A DNA stretch of 64,000 nucleotides from Nemopilema nomurai. Lineage: Eukaryota; Cnidaria; Scyphozoa; Rhizostomeae; Rhizostomatidae. The notes beneath the pieces were generated by a model. The model was not told the DNA's origin. It did no database searches and was given only the letters and a program-made list of their open reading frames with translations. The position numbers and the translations under genes are program-made. Each line of letters starts with the position of its first letter. The first letter of the stretch is position 1. The stretch spans positions 641,560 through 705,559 of the forward strand of contig ML133383.1 in NCBI GenBank assembly GCA_003864495.1, in the 5' to 3' direction. This document shows, piece by piece, positions 15,001 to 25,104 of this stretch.

Positions 15001-15506
15001 TTGGTTGTTTCTGGATCTTTTTTATTGTTTACAAAGTTTAACAATGCAGAAACTTGAACACGCAGAACAGTTGTTACTTATCAAGTTCTGCTGAAATTTT
15101 CTGCCAAGCCGAAACATTTCTAGAAATCTAGTTCCCGATTTCGATACTATATTCAGCTCTGGTATTGGGCCTAGCCTAGTGCAAAGCTTTGTCACGGGGA
15201 CATAGCGTCCAAGAAATGGGAGAGGGGAGATCAAAGAAGAGGCACAATGCCACCCCCATTGTTTGATTTGGAAAGTTCATTCTGGATCTCGCGGGGATTT
15301 CTGCATGGTCTGGCAAAGAGTAGAGGGCCATGACCCCTGGCCTCCCTTTGTCACTGCTTTGTATCTGTACTTATGTCAAATCATTCTCTTGTCTTCTAGT
15401 TGGCAAGGCCAAGTCGGCCATCATCGCCGCCTGCCGGAACGCCATCAAGGCCAACAATGTGAACGCACTCTTCAAAATAATCAAATCCGGGACTACAGCA
15501 GTGTAG
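93..15506 (+). CDS. BBS2: BBS2, BBSome subunit (5' partial, 17 exons)
   Basis: BBS2 is a core subunit of the BBSome, the coat that moves membrane proteins in and out of cilia. Seventeen exons join in phase: 93-218, 708-770, 946-1023, 5332-5436, 5968-6054, 6677-6812, 7319-7458, 7825-7968, 8954-9135, 9548-9589, 10066-10150, 10749-10880, 11433-11507, 13000-13062, 13933-14045, 14821-14969 and 15400-15506 (stop TAG). They give 608 aa against about 720 in human, so roughly the first 110 residues lie upstream. Matching stretches include [52 protein letters not shown] (beta-propeller), [11 protein letters not shown] (coiled coil), [14 protein letters not shown] and [10 protein letters not shown]. The C-terminus [14 protein letters not shown] also fits the family. 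The large introns 1024-5331, 8-9 kb and 11.5-13 kb hold transposon relics and a nested gene. I saw no frameshift or lost exon. Confidence 0.96.
1915..3204 (-). CDS. Intronless type II membrane protein, GT-A glycosyltransferase-like
   Basis: An open frame of 429 codons lies antisense inside a 4.3-kb BBS2 intron. Residues 4-20 form one hydrophobic segment after a short basic N-terminus, the layout of a Golgi type II enzyme. A luminal domain follows. It contains [11 protein letters not shown] at about 144-154, a DxD-like motif (DAD, 149-151) of the kind that binds metal and nucleotide sugar in GT-A enzymes. Also present are a Trp/Cys-rich patch ([12 protein letters not shown], 178-189), several N-glycosylation sequons and a Cys-containing tail ending YDQICSL. 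No intron is needed, so it may be a retrocopy or a compact gene. I do not recognise the exact family; a DUF6492-like glycosyltransferase is one possibility. Donor, acceptor and cellular role cannot be read from the sequence. The start is the first ATG before the membrane segment. Confidence 0.8.
   Translation of the reverse strand: MKHAGIVFILVFVLLTIYFSRYKTKLFTSDQETSISDHQQTSPWDGCPSLELALRMNSSPVFVKLYSSWFLKSLRLFWPGDRLNLTLVLDDESDHETGERLSNSWPWPKVVYLQPENAYFYHGKQRQRMYLDYFYPEKYVSAEYVGFVDADTMFVSVVTPRTLFIDGKPTVQARIGEPYWQQHWECWSDVTEYLLGEKEALQCMSYFPVIFKVQHIIEMRRYIARRLNRTFLHAFRESMRIENAYFKGSGLNDCMCQFSVICNYVWYFHREEYDFHLQMTPDDTWNGENRRPTQQTTSYIKSINPAFKVPKPRVAIHARHYRESGNYLSSNDIDTTKEPYASQLERRVQEGICFAIGFDRCPSKCYSFEADSLQTSLYSFEMFDWLWDQRCLKIQNKHYEDVHQLVRFNERAGKEMFGVRPPYDQICSL
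3201..3452 (-). CDS. Small ORF (83 aa) overlapping the start of the glycosyltransferase-like ORF
   Basis: This open frame starts [18 protein letters not shown] and is rich in Trp, Arg and Cys (for example [17 protein letters not shown]). It lies just upstream of the 429-codon ORF on the same strand. Its stop codon shares bases with the next start codon (ATGA overlap, 3201-3204). An in-frame stop precedes it closely, so it is self-contained. It could be an upstream ORF in the leader of the nested gene, a remnant of a longer protein, or chance. I recognise no domain or signal peptide. Confidence 0.35.
   Translation of the reverse strand: MPVGEDHCSAGAGFDIDNRAGLVVRETEPAWFMHWRDKRWRFEPERLLKKPCFGWHFDDSCVRRKMFWKELPHHRHTQHSPTK
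4037..4629 (+). mobile_element. PIF/Harbinger relic with foldback arms and truncated HARBI1-like ORF
   Basis: The region opens with short inverted repeats: TACACGAGCAA at 4037-4047 against its complement at 4083-4093. A 21-bp perfect inverted repeat pairs 4045-4065 with 4161-4181. From the ATG at 4303 the frame reads [16 protein letters not shown], then a run of Lys/Arg ([12 protein letters not shown]) and [13 protein letters not shown]. This is the typical acidic-then-basic N-terminus of HARBI1-like nucleases. Similarity stops after about 60 codons and the frame closes at 4627-4629 without any DDE catalytic domain. No matching right end was found, so it is a truncated, inactive copy within a BBS2 intron. 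Confidence 0.7.
5471..5780. repeat. G-rich minisatellite, ~20-30 bp unit, ~11 imperfect copies
   Basis: Tandem copies of a unit close to GGGGTGCGGGGTGATTTTACTGTGGGAG follow the BBS2 exon that ends at 5436. Copies vary in the number of Gs and in short deletions (GATTTTACTG or GATTTACTG). The plus strand, which is the BBS2 transcript strand, carries the G runs, so G-quadruplexes could form in DNA or pre-mRNA. It is intronic and splicing appears intact around it. Confidence 0.95.
11570..11847. mobile_element. 278-bp MITE with ~25-bp terminal inverted repeats, TA flanks
   Basis: The left end CAATGCCCGCCAAAAGTGTT and the right end, read in reverse, CAATGCCCGCCAAAAGTAGT are near-identical inverted repeats that continue into TTGGAAC. 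Both ends are flanked by TA (11568-11569 and 11848-11849), the target duplication of Tc1/mariner-type elements. The interior has no transposase. It lies in the BBS2 intron between 11508 and 12999. Confidence 0.85.
13185..13395. repeat. Degenerate short-unit repeat (TTATCGTAACT-like)
   Basis: About 200 bp repeats variants of TATCGTAACTA / TATCGTGACTA at roughly 9- to 30-bp spacing, inside a BBS2 intron. It keeps one frame open on the + strand (Thr/Val/Ile-rich). That is explained by the repeat and is not evidence of a gene. Confidence 0.7.
13582..13774. mobile_element. 193-bp MITE with ~22-bp imperfect inverted ends
   Basis: The left end ATTGAGCAAAAGTAATGATC pairs with the reverse-read right end ACTGAGCAAAAGTATTACAC, and both continue into AGGTT. 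Length, inverted ends and absence of coding sequence indicate a miniature inverted-repeat element. The left flank is TA and the right flank AA, so the target duplication, if TA, has decayed. It lies in the BBS2 intron 13063-13932. Confidence 0.75.
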
Positions 15507-16652
15507 CGAGGTCACGTGAACGCTCAGCGGACACCGTTGTGAACTCAAGTCATTGCTATTGTGTAAATAATATCATCCTCTCTTTCCTACGAAGTATCCT
15601 TTCACAAAGTATAGAGATAGTATTGTAGCCAAATGCCTATTTATTTGACTAGCAATCCTAATTAATGCGATGCCTCTTTCTTGTTTTTTTCAGTTTCAAA
15701 TATATTATAGAGTTGAGTCTAAATCATTGACCGGGCTATTCTAAAGAACGTACAGTTAATGGATTCCAGCAAAATTTGCATCCCAGTGGATGACATTTCC
15801 ATTTCAAAGGAAAATATAAGATGTGCCGATGTTCATTACAGCAAAATGAAGATCCGCCCCATGCTCCTTCGCAATGGTCTAGGTTTACACGGTGATGGTA
15901 GTTTGCCTGAAGTTCTAATCTTCTAGCGAAATATTCTTGGCAAGTTAAGGACAAGAAAAATTTGGTTCAGCAGTTTTTCAACGGTGCTATTTCAAGCAAC
16001 TTCCGTGTCCTAATTTAACAGGAATCCTTGCTCTTCTTAGCTTCGAATTTATCGCTTGGCTGACTCGATGGTGACTTGATTAGGCCTTGACGTCAGACCC
16101 TCGACATCTCTTTGACAATATTTACAACAACAACAATAACAACAACAGTAACAAAACTAGTCAAGACGCAAGTTGTTGAAGCAACCTTTGAGATCTCCAT
16201 CTTACCCAACTGGCTTAAGCGAGCGGACAGCTCAAATGAGATTACTTAACGAATAACATCCACAATTACTTGCACAAATGCTTAGCCCATTACAATCTGT
16301 TGTTGTGCATACATATGAGCACTGGGCTCTAATTAATTGGCACTTGATCTTGTTTGGGACGTTAAATAAGCTATATTTTTACAAGTATCTCGTAAAATAG
16401 GATTTATTGTTCTTCCATTAACACAGTATTTACTAAAGAACAATGAGGTAAGATTATTTTCCCAAACAGCTCTAAGTAACGTAAACTCTGAAGATATGTT
16501 TTTGCACCTGCTACACGCATTGCCTTTGTTCGTAATCTTGTTGTTCTCCGCCTGGTCGTGGCTAGACTGCCAATGAGTCAAGAGATTACGTCACAATCCT
16601 TATTTAGTCGCTTCTTAGTCATCAGGCACTTGCTCAACACAACAAGTGTTTG

Positions 16653-16930
16653 CAGCATAATGTCACGCGTCGGAACCCGCGGGTAATACCAGGGATATGA
16701 CGAGTAAAAGTTATCATTTGTTGTGTTTGAAGCATAATGTCACGCGTCAGACCCGCGGGTAACACCAGGGATATGACGAGTAACAGTTATTATTTATGTT
16801 TGTAGCATAATGTCACGCGTTTGAACCCGCGGGTCACACCAGGGATATGATGAGTAATAGTTGTTATTTGTTATATTTCCAACACAATGTCACGCGTCGG
16901 ACCCGCGGGTAACACCAAGAATATGACAGT
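16653..16930. repeat. Four-copy ~75-bp repeat with conserved palindromes
   Basis: Copies begin at about 16653, 16731, 16804 and 16881, so the period is 73-78 bp. Each shares AATGTCACGCGT, then a perfect 10-bp palindrome ACCCGCGGGT, then AACACCAGGGATATGA and a variable AT-rich tail. In copy 1 AACACC reads AATACC and in copy 3 CACACC. The palindromes ACGCGT and ACCCGCGGGT are unchanged in all four copies while the tails diverge. The array lies about 1.1 kb past the BBS2 stop. Confidence 0.9.
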
Positions 16931-17900
16931 CTTTGTAGTTAGCTGCTCAATGCCGCTGAGGTTTTTTTTGTGCCCTTCAGGAAGCAAGAATACTTTAATG
17001 ATATATGTGTGCTCTTTGTCAGTTCCTTCCAATTTTCATATTTTCTTCCTTGCAAAATGTCAAAGTTAATTGAAAAAGTTTGACTCCACCCACATCTCTT
17101 TTAAATCTCTGCGCTCCCCCTCCTGTTAGATAACCGTCAATTAAGTTTCAGTACCTTAACCAACCAACTTGATAAGGGCGGTCTTTCGTTTGGATTCTGT
17201 GACGTCAGAACCAAGTTATAGATATGTATTGGCATAGCAATCTCTACCAGCATAAAAATAGGCTATGACGTATTAAGGACGGGAAAGTGTTTAATCGACT
17301 TCATTTACGAACAAATATTTCGGATTATAAAACAAATAAAGTAATTACTGTTTTTAAACTACAATGACTTTCTAAAAAATATAAGAGTCCTGGTTATGAT
17401 CATTATTTTCCATTAATTGTAATCTTGCTTTGAAGATTACTAAATTGACAAATTCGAAATGCTGAAATTGCCTTTTAACGTTGTGAGTGTTAGTGAGTTG
17501 TTTGTGAAATGCCACGGAGGCGTTGATTCACCAAGGCTATCTTTCCACCGCACTTCAACCAATGTTGGGTTTTGCAATGTGCTTTGCGTACACCTAGCTG
17601 TGCTATTTTACCGGCTGATTTAACTAACGTGTTTTGGTCAGATGTGATTTAAAACAAATCTTAATTTAGTCAACAACAATGACCAAATGGGATTCGTAAT
17701 TTATGAGGTTCGCAAATGCCTTTTTCAATAACGATTTTGTGAAGTTCAATCAAATCTTGAAACTGGCCTTTTTCGTTCACTGAATCACAACATATTGGAG
17801 ATCTTTATTCGAATCATGAATTATGCATCGCGTTGGAAATTGTGGAGGATCAGAAACGCCACAATTCCTTGCGAAAGAGTCAATAAAGTTTGAGAAACAC

Positions 17901-17986
17901 ATGTCCACAGCTCCTCCACAGAGGCCCTACTTCAGCAGTGCAATCTGCAGACCAGTCAGAAACCTGGAATCATTCATAATCTGCCT
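17901..17986 (+). other. Possible short first coding exon (unrecognised)
   Basis: ATG at 17901 starts MSTAPPQRPYFSSAICRPVR and stays open for 28 codons to a good donor (CCT|GTAAGA at 17987). Composition looks protein-like, but I recognise no family and cannot identify the next exon with confidence. One way to join it, through an acceptor near 18474, enters the open frame ending at 18614. It may be noncoding or chance. Confidence 0.25.
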
Positions 17987-18384
17987 GTAAGACAAACTAT
18001 GGAAATTTTCTCAGATCTTATCAAGCTTGCTCTTATTTGTGATGAGCTAGGGAAACCCAGGTCAACAGAATTAGCGGGCCTGAATTCGGATGCTTCCTAT
18101 AATTTTTGGGTCTTTTTAAATCTTTCTCATGATTTGTGTTATCGATTTTACAAGTTATTGTCCCAACGTACCTCTATTTCGTTCTTTTCGGAGAAGTACA
18201 AAAGAATGGTGGCAAAAAGTGCATAATGAATTAGCTTCTTGCATGTGTAAATTATATGTGTTACTTGCAAGTTTGCCTAATCTGGAGATCAATGTTTAGA
18301 TTGACCCTAAAACCTTTAGGACTCGAGGTTAACTTTGAACTATATTATGCCTCTCGATAGAGTTGGTATGTGTATTCAAGTTTA

Positions 18385-18622
18385 AGAATGTCTGTTAACC
18401 AAAGAAACTTTTCTCGATTCAACAGTAGGACGCTCAAAGCACACACTGGTCCGTAGATTACACCACATGCTCCTGCACAGCATTTGCACAGATGTCGGCG
18501 GTGAGGGAGTCCGGGACGAACATATATTTGTACTGTATGAACTCTCTTCAAGGCGCATTGAAGCGGACGAGAAAACGGCGAAAGATCGCTGCAAAAGTTA
18601 CAGCCAAGTTTCCTAGATACAG
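18385..18622 (+). other. Coding-like GC-rich segment open in several frames
   Basis: One plus frame is open from 18385 to TAG at 18612-18614 and reads KHTLVRRLHHMLLHSICTDV, then ELSSRRIEADEKTAKDRC. A second plus frame from ATG 18492 is open and Lys/Arg-rich up to a donor CAG|GTATGT at 18623. Two long minus-strand frames also cover it. GC content is higher than in the surroundings, which keeps frames open by itself. It could be an exon, a decayed gene or a regulatory GC-rich island. Confidence 0.25.
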
Positions 18623-21600
18623 GTATGTTTGATGCAATGCTAGCGTGTTTAATTGTCGATAACCCGCGGTAGTCTTTTATTTACCCCAATCTCGATGCTA
18701 AGGATGCTGTGTGTTATCCCAGTTTATTCCTCTAAGAACGATACGTCCATGTACTGATTCGTGAGACATCGTACGGAATCGTCCACATATAACAAGCTGT
18801 TTAAAAGTGACAGCAAGCGAGGGCCCTATTTTTTAGCAGGTATAATATTTAAGGTATCCAATGCGGTGGTCCTAAAAGCCGAGTGTTTACCAACGATCGA
18901 AATTCTTAATCATTGAAGTAAGAGTGCTGAATCACTGATTTTGCCAAGATGTCTGAGAAATGATGAATAATCGAAGAAACTTATGCTACACGCGCGGTAG
19001 TAACTGGATTGTCCTATTTCGTCGTTCAGAAATTATTATCAGTTATAATTATTAGGTATTAATAGTAGTTTAGCTCCTTAAGTTCGGTAGGAAGTAGATA
19101 GGTGTGAGCTATCTTAGATAAAGTGTTTATGATTTGAGAAACGAAGGCGAGAAATATCCCACTCGGTTGGTCGCACGCCACCACTCTCTTCAAATGCAAT
19201 AAAATATTATTCTTGACAAATTGCGGCAAAGGGAGTGCAGGCTGTTTCGTCCAATCTGCGTTAATCTCAGCCTTAACGATCGCTTCATCGTAAATAGCTT
19301 CGTCGTCTCGCAAACCAAACCGGCGTTACGACATTTCGCCCGTCCTAATCATGCCATTAAACCAAGCATTTTCAGTAAAAGTCTACTTTATTTTGAATAT
19401 ATTAACCTTGGGGAACTCTTTTCCGATTAGTTCCTTAGCCAACTGAGATCTTTAGAAATGTGTAGAGTGCTCTTTGTTTGCAATGCAATCTGCCACCACT
19501 ACCTGCTGTCTTGAGAAAGTCTATACGATTCGTTAAGATAGCTATGTAAACAATGAACAAGTCAGCTGCGAGGCAGTCCTTCGCAGTCTGGGAAGGCGCG
19601 CGAATTTAACGTGTGTTTGGAGTGTCGTAAAGCCCGTGAATATGAGGTACGCGATCGTATGGTATTTGGAAGGCCACAAGACTAGGGATGGGCGTCATGG
19701 ATTGGGGAACTTAACGTTAATTGGGAGCTTTTGACAAATTTGAAACTGTAAAACAAGTTTTCTGTGGAGAAGAAGTTGGTCAAAAAAGTATACTTGGGCA
19801 CTTTTTTCTGAACTTCTGAACCCTCGCCCCCCCCCCCAAATCTAAATGGTCCGGGCACATCACTGCATAATACTGAAAAATGCTCAAACACAAGCGACAG
19901 CACAAGTATGCCCAAAAGGCTATGAAGATCCAGTTACAAAAAATAACACGGCCATCCACAAAGATAGCTCGAGAATGAATTACTTTTTTTCTGCTTAAAG
20001 TCAATAGAAGATAATACATCGTTAGTAGCTGGAGTGTACACTTTCAAAATGTATGGAAAGCTTTCTGAATGGATCTTTGAACCTTGAAACCATCTCTAAA
20101 GCAAGACGACTCGTTAACCATTCGAATTCGTTCGATATCTTAGGCCATGTTATAAAAGTTATATATAATCGTGGTAGAAAGCTGCTATCTCAAAAATAAA
20201 CGCAACATGAGCCTATCCAAACGATTATTATTATTCAAACGAAATTCACAGTATCTACTAATTACGATCACTTTAACGGCTTGGTTCTACGCCACGTGGT
20301 GCGCAGAATGAATGGAACGAACAATCTCAGCCTTAAAAGAAATACCCTGCGGCGATTCAAGTTTTAAGTTACCATGCATTATAACGACTTCTGGTGTTTC
20401 ATTTCAGTATTTTGCGCGAAAATTACAGCGTTATTGTGTCTTGGTGCTATCAACTCTTGTACTCCGTAGGCATGGAAACCGTGCTTCCCACAGGATTTGG
20501 ATTCATGTTGCCAACTTTAGATGTTGAATTCTAAGTTCAGAGTCCACTGTTCATCAGTAACGTAGCTAGCATTTCTTTTCATCAAAACAGATATATTTAG
20601 ACCCCATGCATAATTGATGAATATTTTTCATCTATCAGACATTTGAACTGCGGAAATCTCTTTGCTTGAGTATTGGAGATAAGAATTCCTTTTGCGTCAA
20701 TTTTCAAAATTCGCGATGCAATACCCTCACGGTTATTAAACACTGCTGTATTTTTCGGTAATTGTGTTTCTAAACCTCTAAAAAACTTTGCTTTTGAAGA
20801 TTAGATTATTATTCAAAGATGTATTTTGAAGCAAATTAGAAAGTGTCTCGGGGAAAGAGATTCCTGTTTTGATTTAGTCGAAGGTAATTTTGACCTACTC
20901 CCATCAGCTTGACGAAAAACTGAAGGAAATTTGATTAGTAGTTTCTTTAATAATGCACGAGGCTTCTAAACTTGGGCTAGAGTATCTTGATGAGTTCTTC
21001 TTTTGGACTTTCTTTGTCGTTACTGGTGTCTATCAAATTAACCTGCAAGATACGTTATTCAAGGCTAGAGAACTGTGGAGAGGTCTTTCCTTTTTTATCT
21101 TTCTGCAAATACTCCTGCACTAAACAAATGGAAAAGGTTCCCTGGAAGTTCATCCAAATACGGCTGTGATGTTGGTACTGGCCAGCCGATTCGATTAGTA
21201 TTATGTTTCTTTCAACAGATTGTGGTCATATATTATATTTCTTGAGCCCATTTCTTGGTCAGAGTTTTAATAGCCACAAATTTAACATAGTAAAGCCCTT
21301 TATAACAAATCACTTCTCTGATATATTTTTATGCTCAATCGTGCGATCTATTGTCACAACCACTAGACTAAATTTTAAAGTTGTAAAGACCTAGATATCT
21401 ACACCTGTAATACAGGCAACAACCCTTTTCTGCGTCTGAAAATTGTAGAAGGATTATTATTACAAGTCATGGTATTATTATTATTATTATTATTATAATA
21501 GGTATCTTTGGTCTCTCTTGCTCCTCTTTCATCGACATGTGCAACGCTCTAGATATCAGCGAGAATCATCTCCGCTTCATGATCTCCAAACTATAACCTA

Positions 21601-22662
21601 ACCATCCGTACTACCTATTACATTTTCTGCCGCAGAAATAAATCTTGGAATAATCCTGAACTTCTTCAATTCTAACGATCTCTGCTACTGACGACTTCTA
21701 AAACAAACAATGACGAACACACTTTTCCCTTTTTTTTGTTAATTTAATTTGTTTGTGCTTGTAATAGTCTTTTTCTTTGTAAACCCAGGCTAGCCAATTG
21801 CAAATTACCTTTGTAATAGTGAAATTTGTAATTGTAGTTTTACTTGAATTGAAAATGAAAATTTTCCATTATTATTATTATTATTTTGGACACAGAATGA
21901 CGTCAAACTTGTGAGCAGCCTTTAATGGTCAAAGGGCCACAGAAAACAAATATCACCAATAAAATACAGTCGTTGAGATATAATTTTTTAAGTGTTTGGA
22001 GTTGTGTTTTTTAAGTGTTTCAGGTTTATGCCATTCCTTAAAGTGACGATCAACATTCCCCTAGTCCTCTTGTCCTCTAGCTCCCAAATGTTGCACCTAT
22101 ACTGTATTTTACCCGCCCTTGTTGGACAACTCAATGTTCCTATTCAGTTGCTTTATTGGAGAAGAAAGTTTGATTTGTGGATTAAAGTTGCTCGTAATGC
22201 GAGTAAAAAAACTGTACAAGTACGTCGTTATGTCCCAAACAACTCTTAAAAGACCACGGATGAGATAAGAAACCCTTTTCTATGGTAACGCTGCTAAACA
22301 ACAAGGCAAGCCTTTTAGTTATACTAGGACATGCATGGACAATATGTTAAAAAGTACCAATGTTTGACAAAAGTAGTCTTCGCTTGGAAATTTGACTGCT
22401 TGGCAGTAAGAATTTGTAAATTTCTCATGTCATAAAGCGTTAATTACTTGTCTACCTTACTTCACTACCAATTGATAAATTGAATATATTTTCGAGGATT
22501 TCTTAACTGCTCTTCTTTTCAATCAATATCGATGAGTGGACTTTTTACAATCAACAGTTGAGATCTCTTTTTGACCAAAGAGCACCATTGTCAAGGTATT
22601 GCCTCTGCGGGAACTCTGTTTAACGCGTTCTACTCAAATAGGATCAACTCTGTGTTGATCTA

Positions 22663-22897
22663 GGCTAATGCAGGAAATCAAAACGTTTTACTCAATGGAT
22701 TGTCTCGTAAAAGAAAGCAAGTTGGCCTTTCAACTGGTGGTAATCGTCAACAGCTTCCAAAACATGGGTGCTTGCCTAAAGGTCAAAAGTTAGGTAGGAG
22801 TGACCTAGCCATTTGTATGCATGTTATCGATCCGGTCTCTAAGCGAATTCAGTTTATCCCTCTTGTTCAAAGGTGTCTGCAATTTACTTGTACTTGA
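22663..22897 (+). other. Coding-like terminal segment, unrecognised (+)
   Basis: After an acceptor-like ATGCAG near 22674 the frame is open for about 70 codons (NGLSRKRKQVGLSTGGNRQQ, then GRSDLAICMHVIDPVSKRIQ) to TGA at 22895-22897. AATAAA follows within about 15 bases. A donor-like CAAAG|GTGTCT is also present before the stop. No family is recognised and no upstream exon can be assigned. Confidence 0.25.
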
Positions 22898-23216
22898 AGT
22901 TTTGGTCAAAAATAAAGTATATTTCTAATTTTTGAACCTTCCATCGTTTATCATTTTCAACTTCTTGAGCAAAAGGGAAATGCACTTCGGCTTTTGTGAC
23001 AACATACTCCTGATGACTGGAGGATCGAAGCGGAAGTATTTCAAAAAATGCATTTGCATTCTCCCGTTCAATTTTAAAGCTTACAGTCATAATATTCGTG
23101 TAAACTGACTCTCCAGGATCAGACAAACAGGTCAACATAAGGGTGGCTGGATGTTTGGTTGCTTTATCTCCAAGCAATGTGGACGTGATTTGATGACTTT
23201 GAAAGGACCCCTCGTG
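22884..23216 (-). other. Coding-like open frame of ~110 codons, unrecognised (-)
   Basis: The minus strand is open from 23216 to TAA at 22884. It reads protein-like throughout: GDKATKHPATLMLTCLSDPG, then TVSFKIERENANAFFEILPL, then EVHFPFAQEVENDKRWKVQK. The first ATG in this frame falls about 30 codons in. It could be the last exon of an unseen minus-strand gene, a pseudogene or a transposon fragment. Its 3' end overlaps the opposing plus-strand segment by about 14 bp. Confidence 0.3.
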
Positions 23217-23765
23217 TTATGAATCTCACTTGTTTAATGTTTTTGCCCTTGAAAATCTTCGAAATGCAACAGCCTTATGTAGGAGTTAATAACAAATTCA
23301 GATAAAAGTGGGTTTTTATTTTATTTCATTTTTTTCATTTAATTTTTAAAGTTGCCCTTCAAGAAAGTTGATTTAAAAGGGGCCCTAACTAGAAAAATAT
23401 AACAATTACAATCAATAATAATACTTTGAAAAAAACCATAATTTTAAAACCCTATTTACAGCTGTTATTCATATTTACATAAAATAATATAAAATAATAT
23501 ACAAAAGTTATAATACAAATAATAACAAACAAAAACATGAAAAACCCAACCATAGCAAGGGCCAAGAAAAAAGATACAAAAGCATGCTAAATATATAGCG
23601 GCCTATCTTAAAAGTTTTTGTCATCACCAACCCCTTTTCTTGCAAATATTATCACCAAATTTTTTTAAAACAAGATTAATTTAGCCTTCATGTAAATTTT
23701 TATTTAATTTGTTTCTCTGTTTATTTTACAGGTAACACGCTTTCTGCTGAGCAGGGGCTTTCAAG

Positions 23766-25104
23766 ATGTGTCTCTCCTGTGAAATAGAAGACAAATGGAC
23801 TGTGCTTATAGAGTTTTTGATTTTCTTCTTTTTCCAAGGTCTCGATGTTGGGGCCCATTCAGGAGTTTTTGTTATGATTCATGAAAAAGTATCTAGCTGT
23901 AGCAGCATGGTGACCCATACTACAAAAATTCCATGCTTCAAAGACGCAAATGGTACTACATATGATTTCAACAACACACTGCTTAACCTTTCAAGAGCCT
24001 TCTGTCCAAGCAATACCCTGTATTGTGCAGGTGGAGCAAACGGGACTGCCCCCTCTCTCAGATCCAGCCAGGAACACCTGAACATTGTTAATATGATCTT
24101 CTTGGCATTCCTAAGTCTCGGAGCTCTCCTCTTTTTTCTCCACTTGGGCCTGTTGCTGCCAAATCTAATAAAGTCTTTCATGGTCAAAGATATGGAAGTT
24201 TACCGTGAAAATGGTCCATCATACTATAGGAATGTTTTGAAAATCCATGTTGTTCTTCTGGTATCAGAAACTATTTTCTTTGATATCCCTTGTGGCAGCA
24301 TTGTTATGGAGTTCATTGCTCAGCTTTGGAAGTATGGTGATTTTAATTGTTGGGAATGTGCCACATCTTTGGCCACCGTTCCTGCAGAGATGTCTTTAGA
24401 TGAAAGTAAAAAGTTGCTTGCTCTAACCTGTGTTGGTATGGCCTTCATTGCTTTGTATAAAGGTCTGTACCATTGTTTATAACTATGTTTTTTATGAATT
24501 GTAAGTTAGTTCAAATGCCTTTTTTGCTAAATATTTACCACTTCTTCCCATTCTAAGTAAAGGCCAAATGCATTCTATAGAATAAGCTCTAAATTTTTTT
24601 GGCATGCCACAATGTGACAGTTAGAAACCCACAAGAATAGTAAGTAGTACAAGAAATGTTTCTAGAGAGGTGTTAAACAGAATTTGTTGGCATTTGCTGC
24701 ATATTTTACAGCACAATCTATGGCTGCAACTTTTGTTTCAACAAAAACAGTCCATGTAGTTGTAACTTTATCCATATCTCTTAGGTATGATGCCATTGTT
24801 TTTGTGGATTGGCAATCCATTCTGTTTTCCCTGCATTCCACTGCGTCTTCTCATTGTCTTGCCTGGTGGATTGATTGCACTTGTAATGACACTTGGACCA
24901 GTGTTTGGCATAGCAGAGAGACGTCTTATACCCTTTGCCCCACCGGTGATGCTTGCACAAATCAAGAATGTGGGAAACACTTTTTTCTCCATTGGAATGA
25001 TATTCTGGGGCATCTTTGGCATCATTGGCCTAATGAGCTTCCTTTGTTGGTACAGATATTGCCGTGAAGGGGCAGATAAAAATGCTGATTGTGGATGTTG
25101 CTAA
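23766..25104 (+). CDS. Orphan multi-pass membrane protein (338 aa, 2 exons)
   Basis: Exons 23766-24462 and 24785-25104 join in phase (GG|T split Gly codon; donor AAG|GTCTGT, acceptor TTAG|G). The protein has about six hydrophobic segments: near residues 11-37, 107-131, 157-182, 217-245, 252-275 and 297-322. The loop at 38-106 carries several Cys and four N-glycosylation sequons (N62, N69, N74, N92), so it is probably outside the cell. The tail ends CREGADKNADCGCC, a Cys cluster that could be palmitoylated or bind metal. I recognise no family. It is not an obvious GPCR, tetraspanin or claudin. An acceptor at 23731 suggests an upstream noncoding exon. The regular splice and long open frames make a real gene likely; its function is unknown. 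Confidence 0.8.

Larger units (their letters stand above)
15507..23765. other. Gene-poor spacer between BBS2 and the membrane-protein gene
   Basis: No confident gene was found in these 8.2 kb. Contents: the four-copy palindromic repeat at 16653-16930; ATT microsatellites at 21472-21500 and 21868-21886; a C11 run near 19827; AT-rich DNA from 23.3 to 23.7 kb; and coding-like pieces listed separately at 17901, 18385, 19577, 22663 and 22884. A good splice acceptor (TTTTACAG) ends at 23731, suggesting that a 5' UTR exon of the downstream gene lies somewhere in this stretch. Confidence 0.6.
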
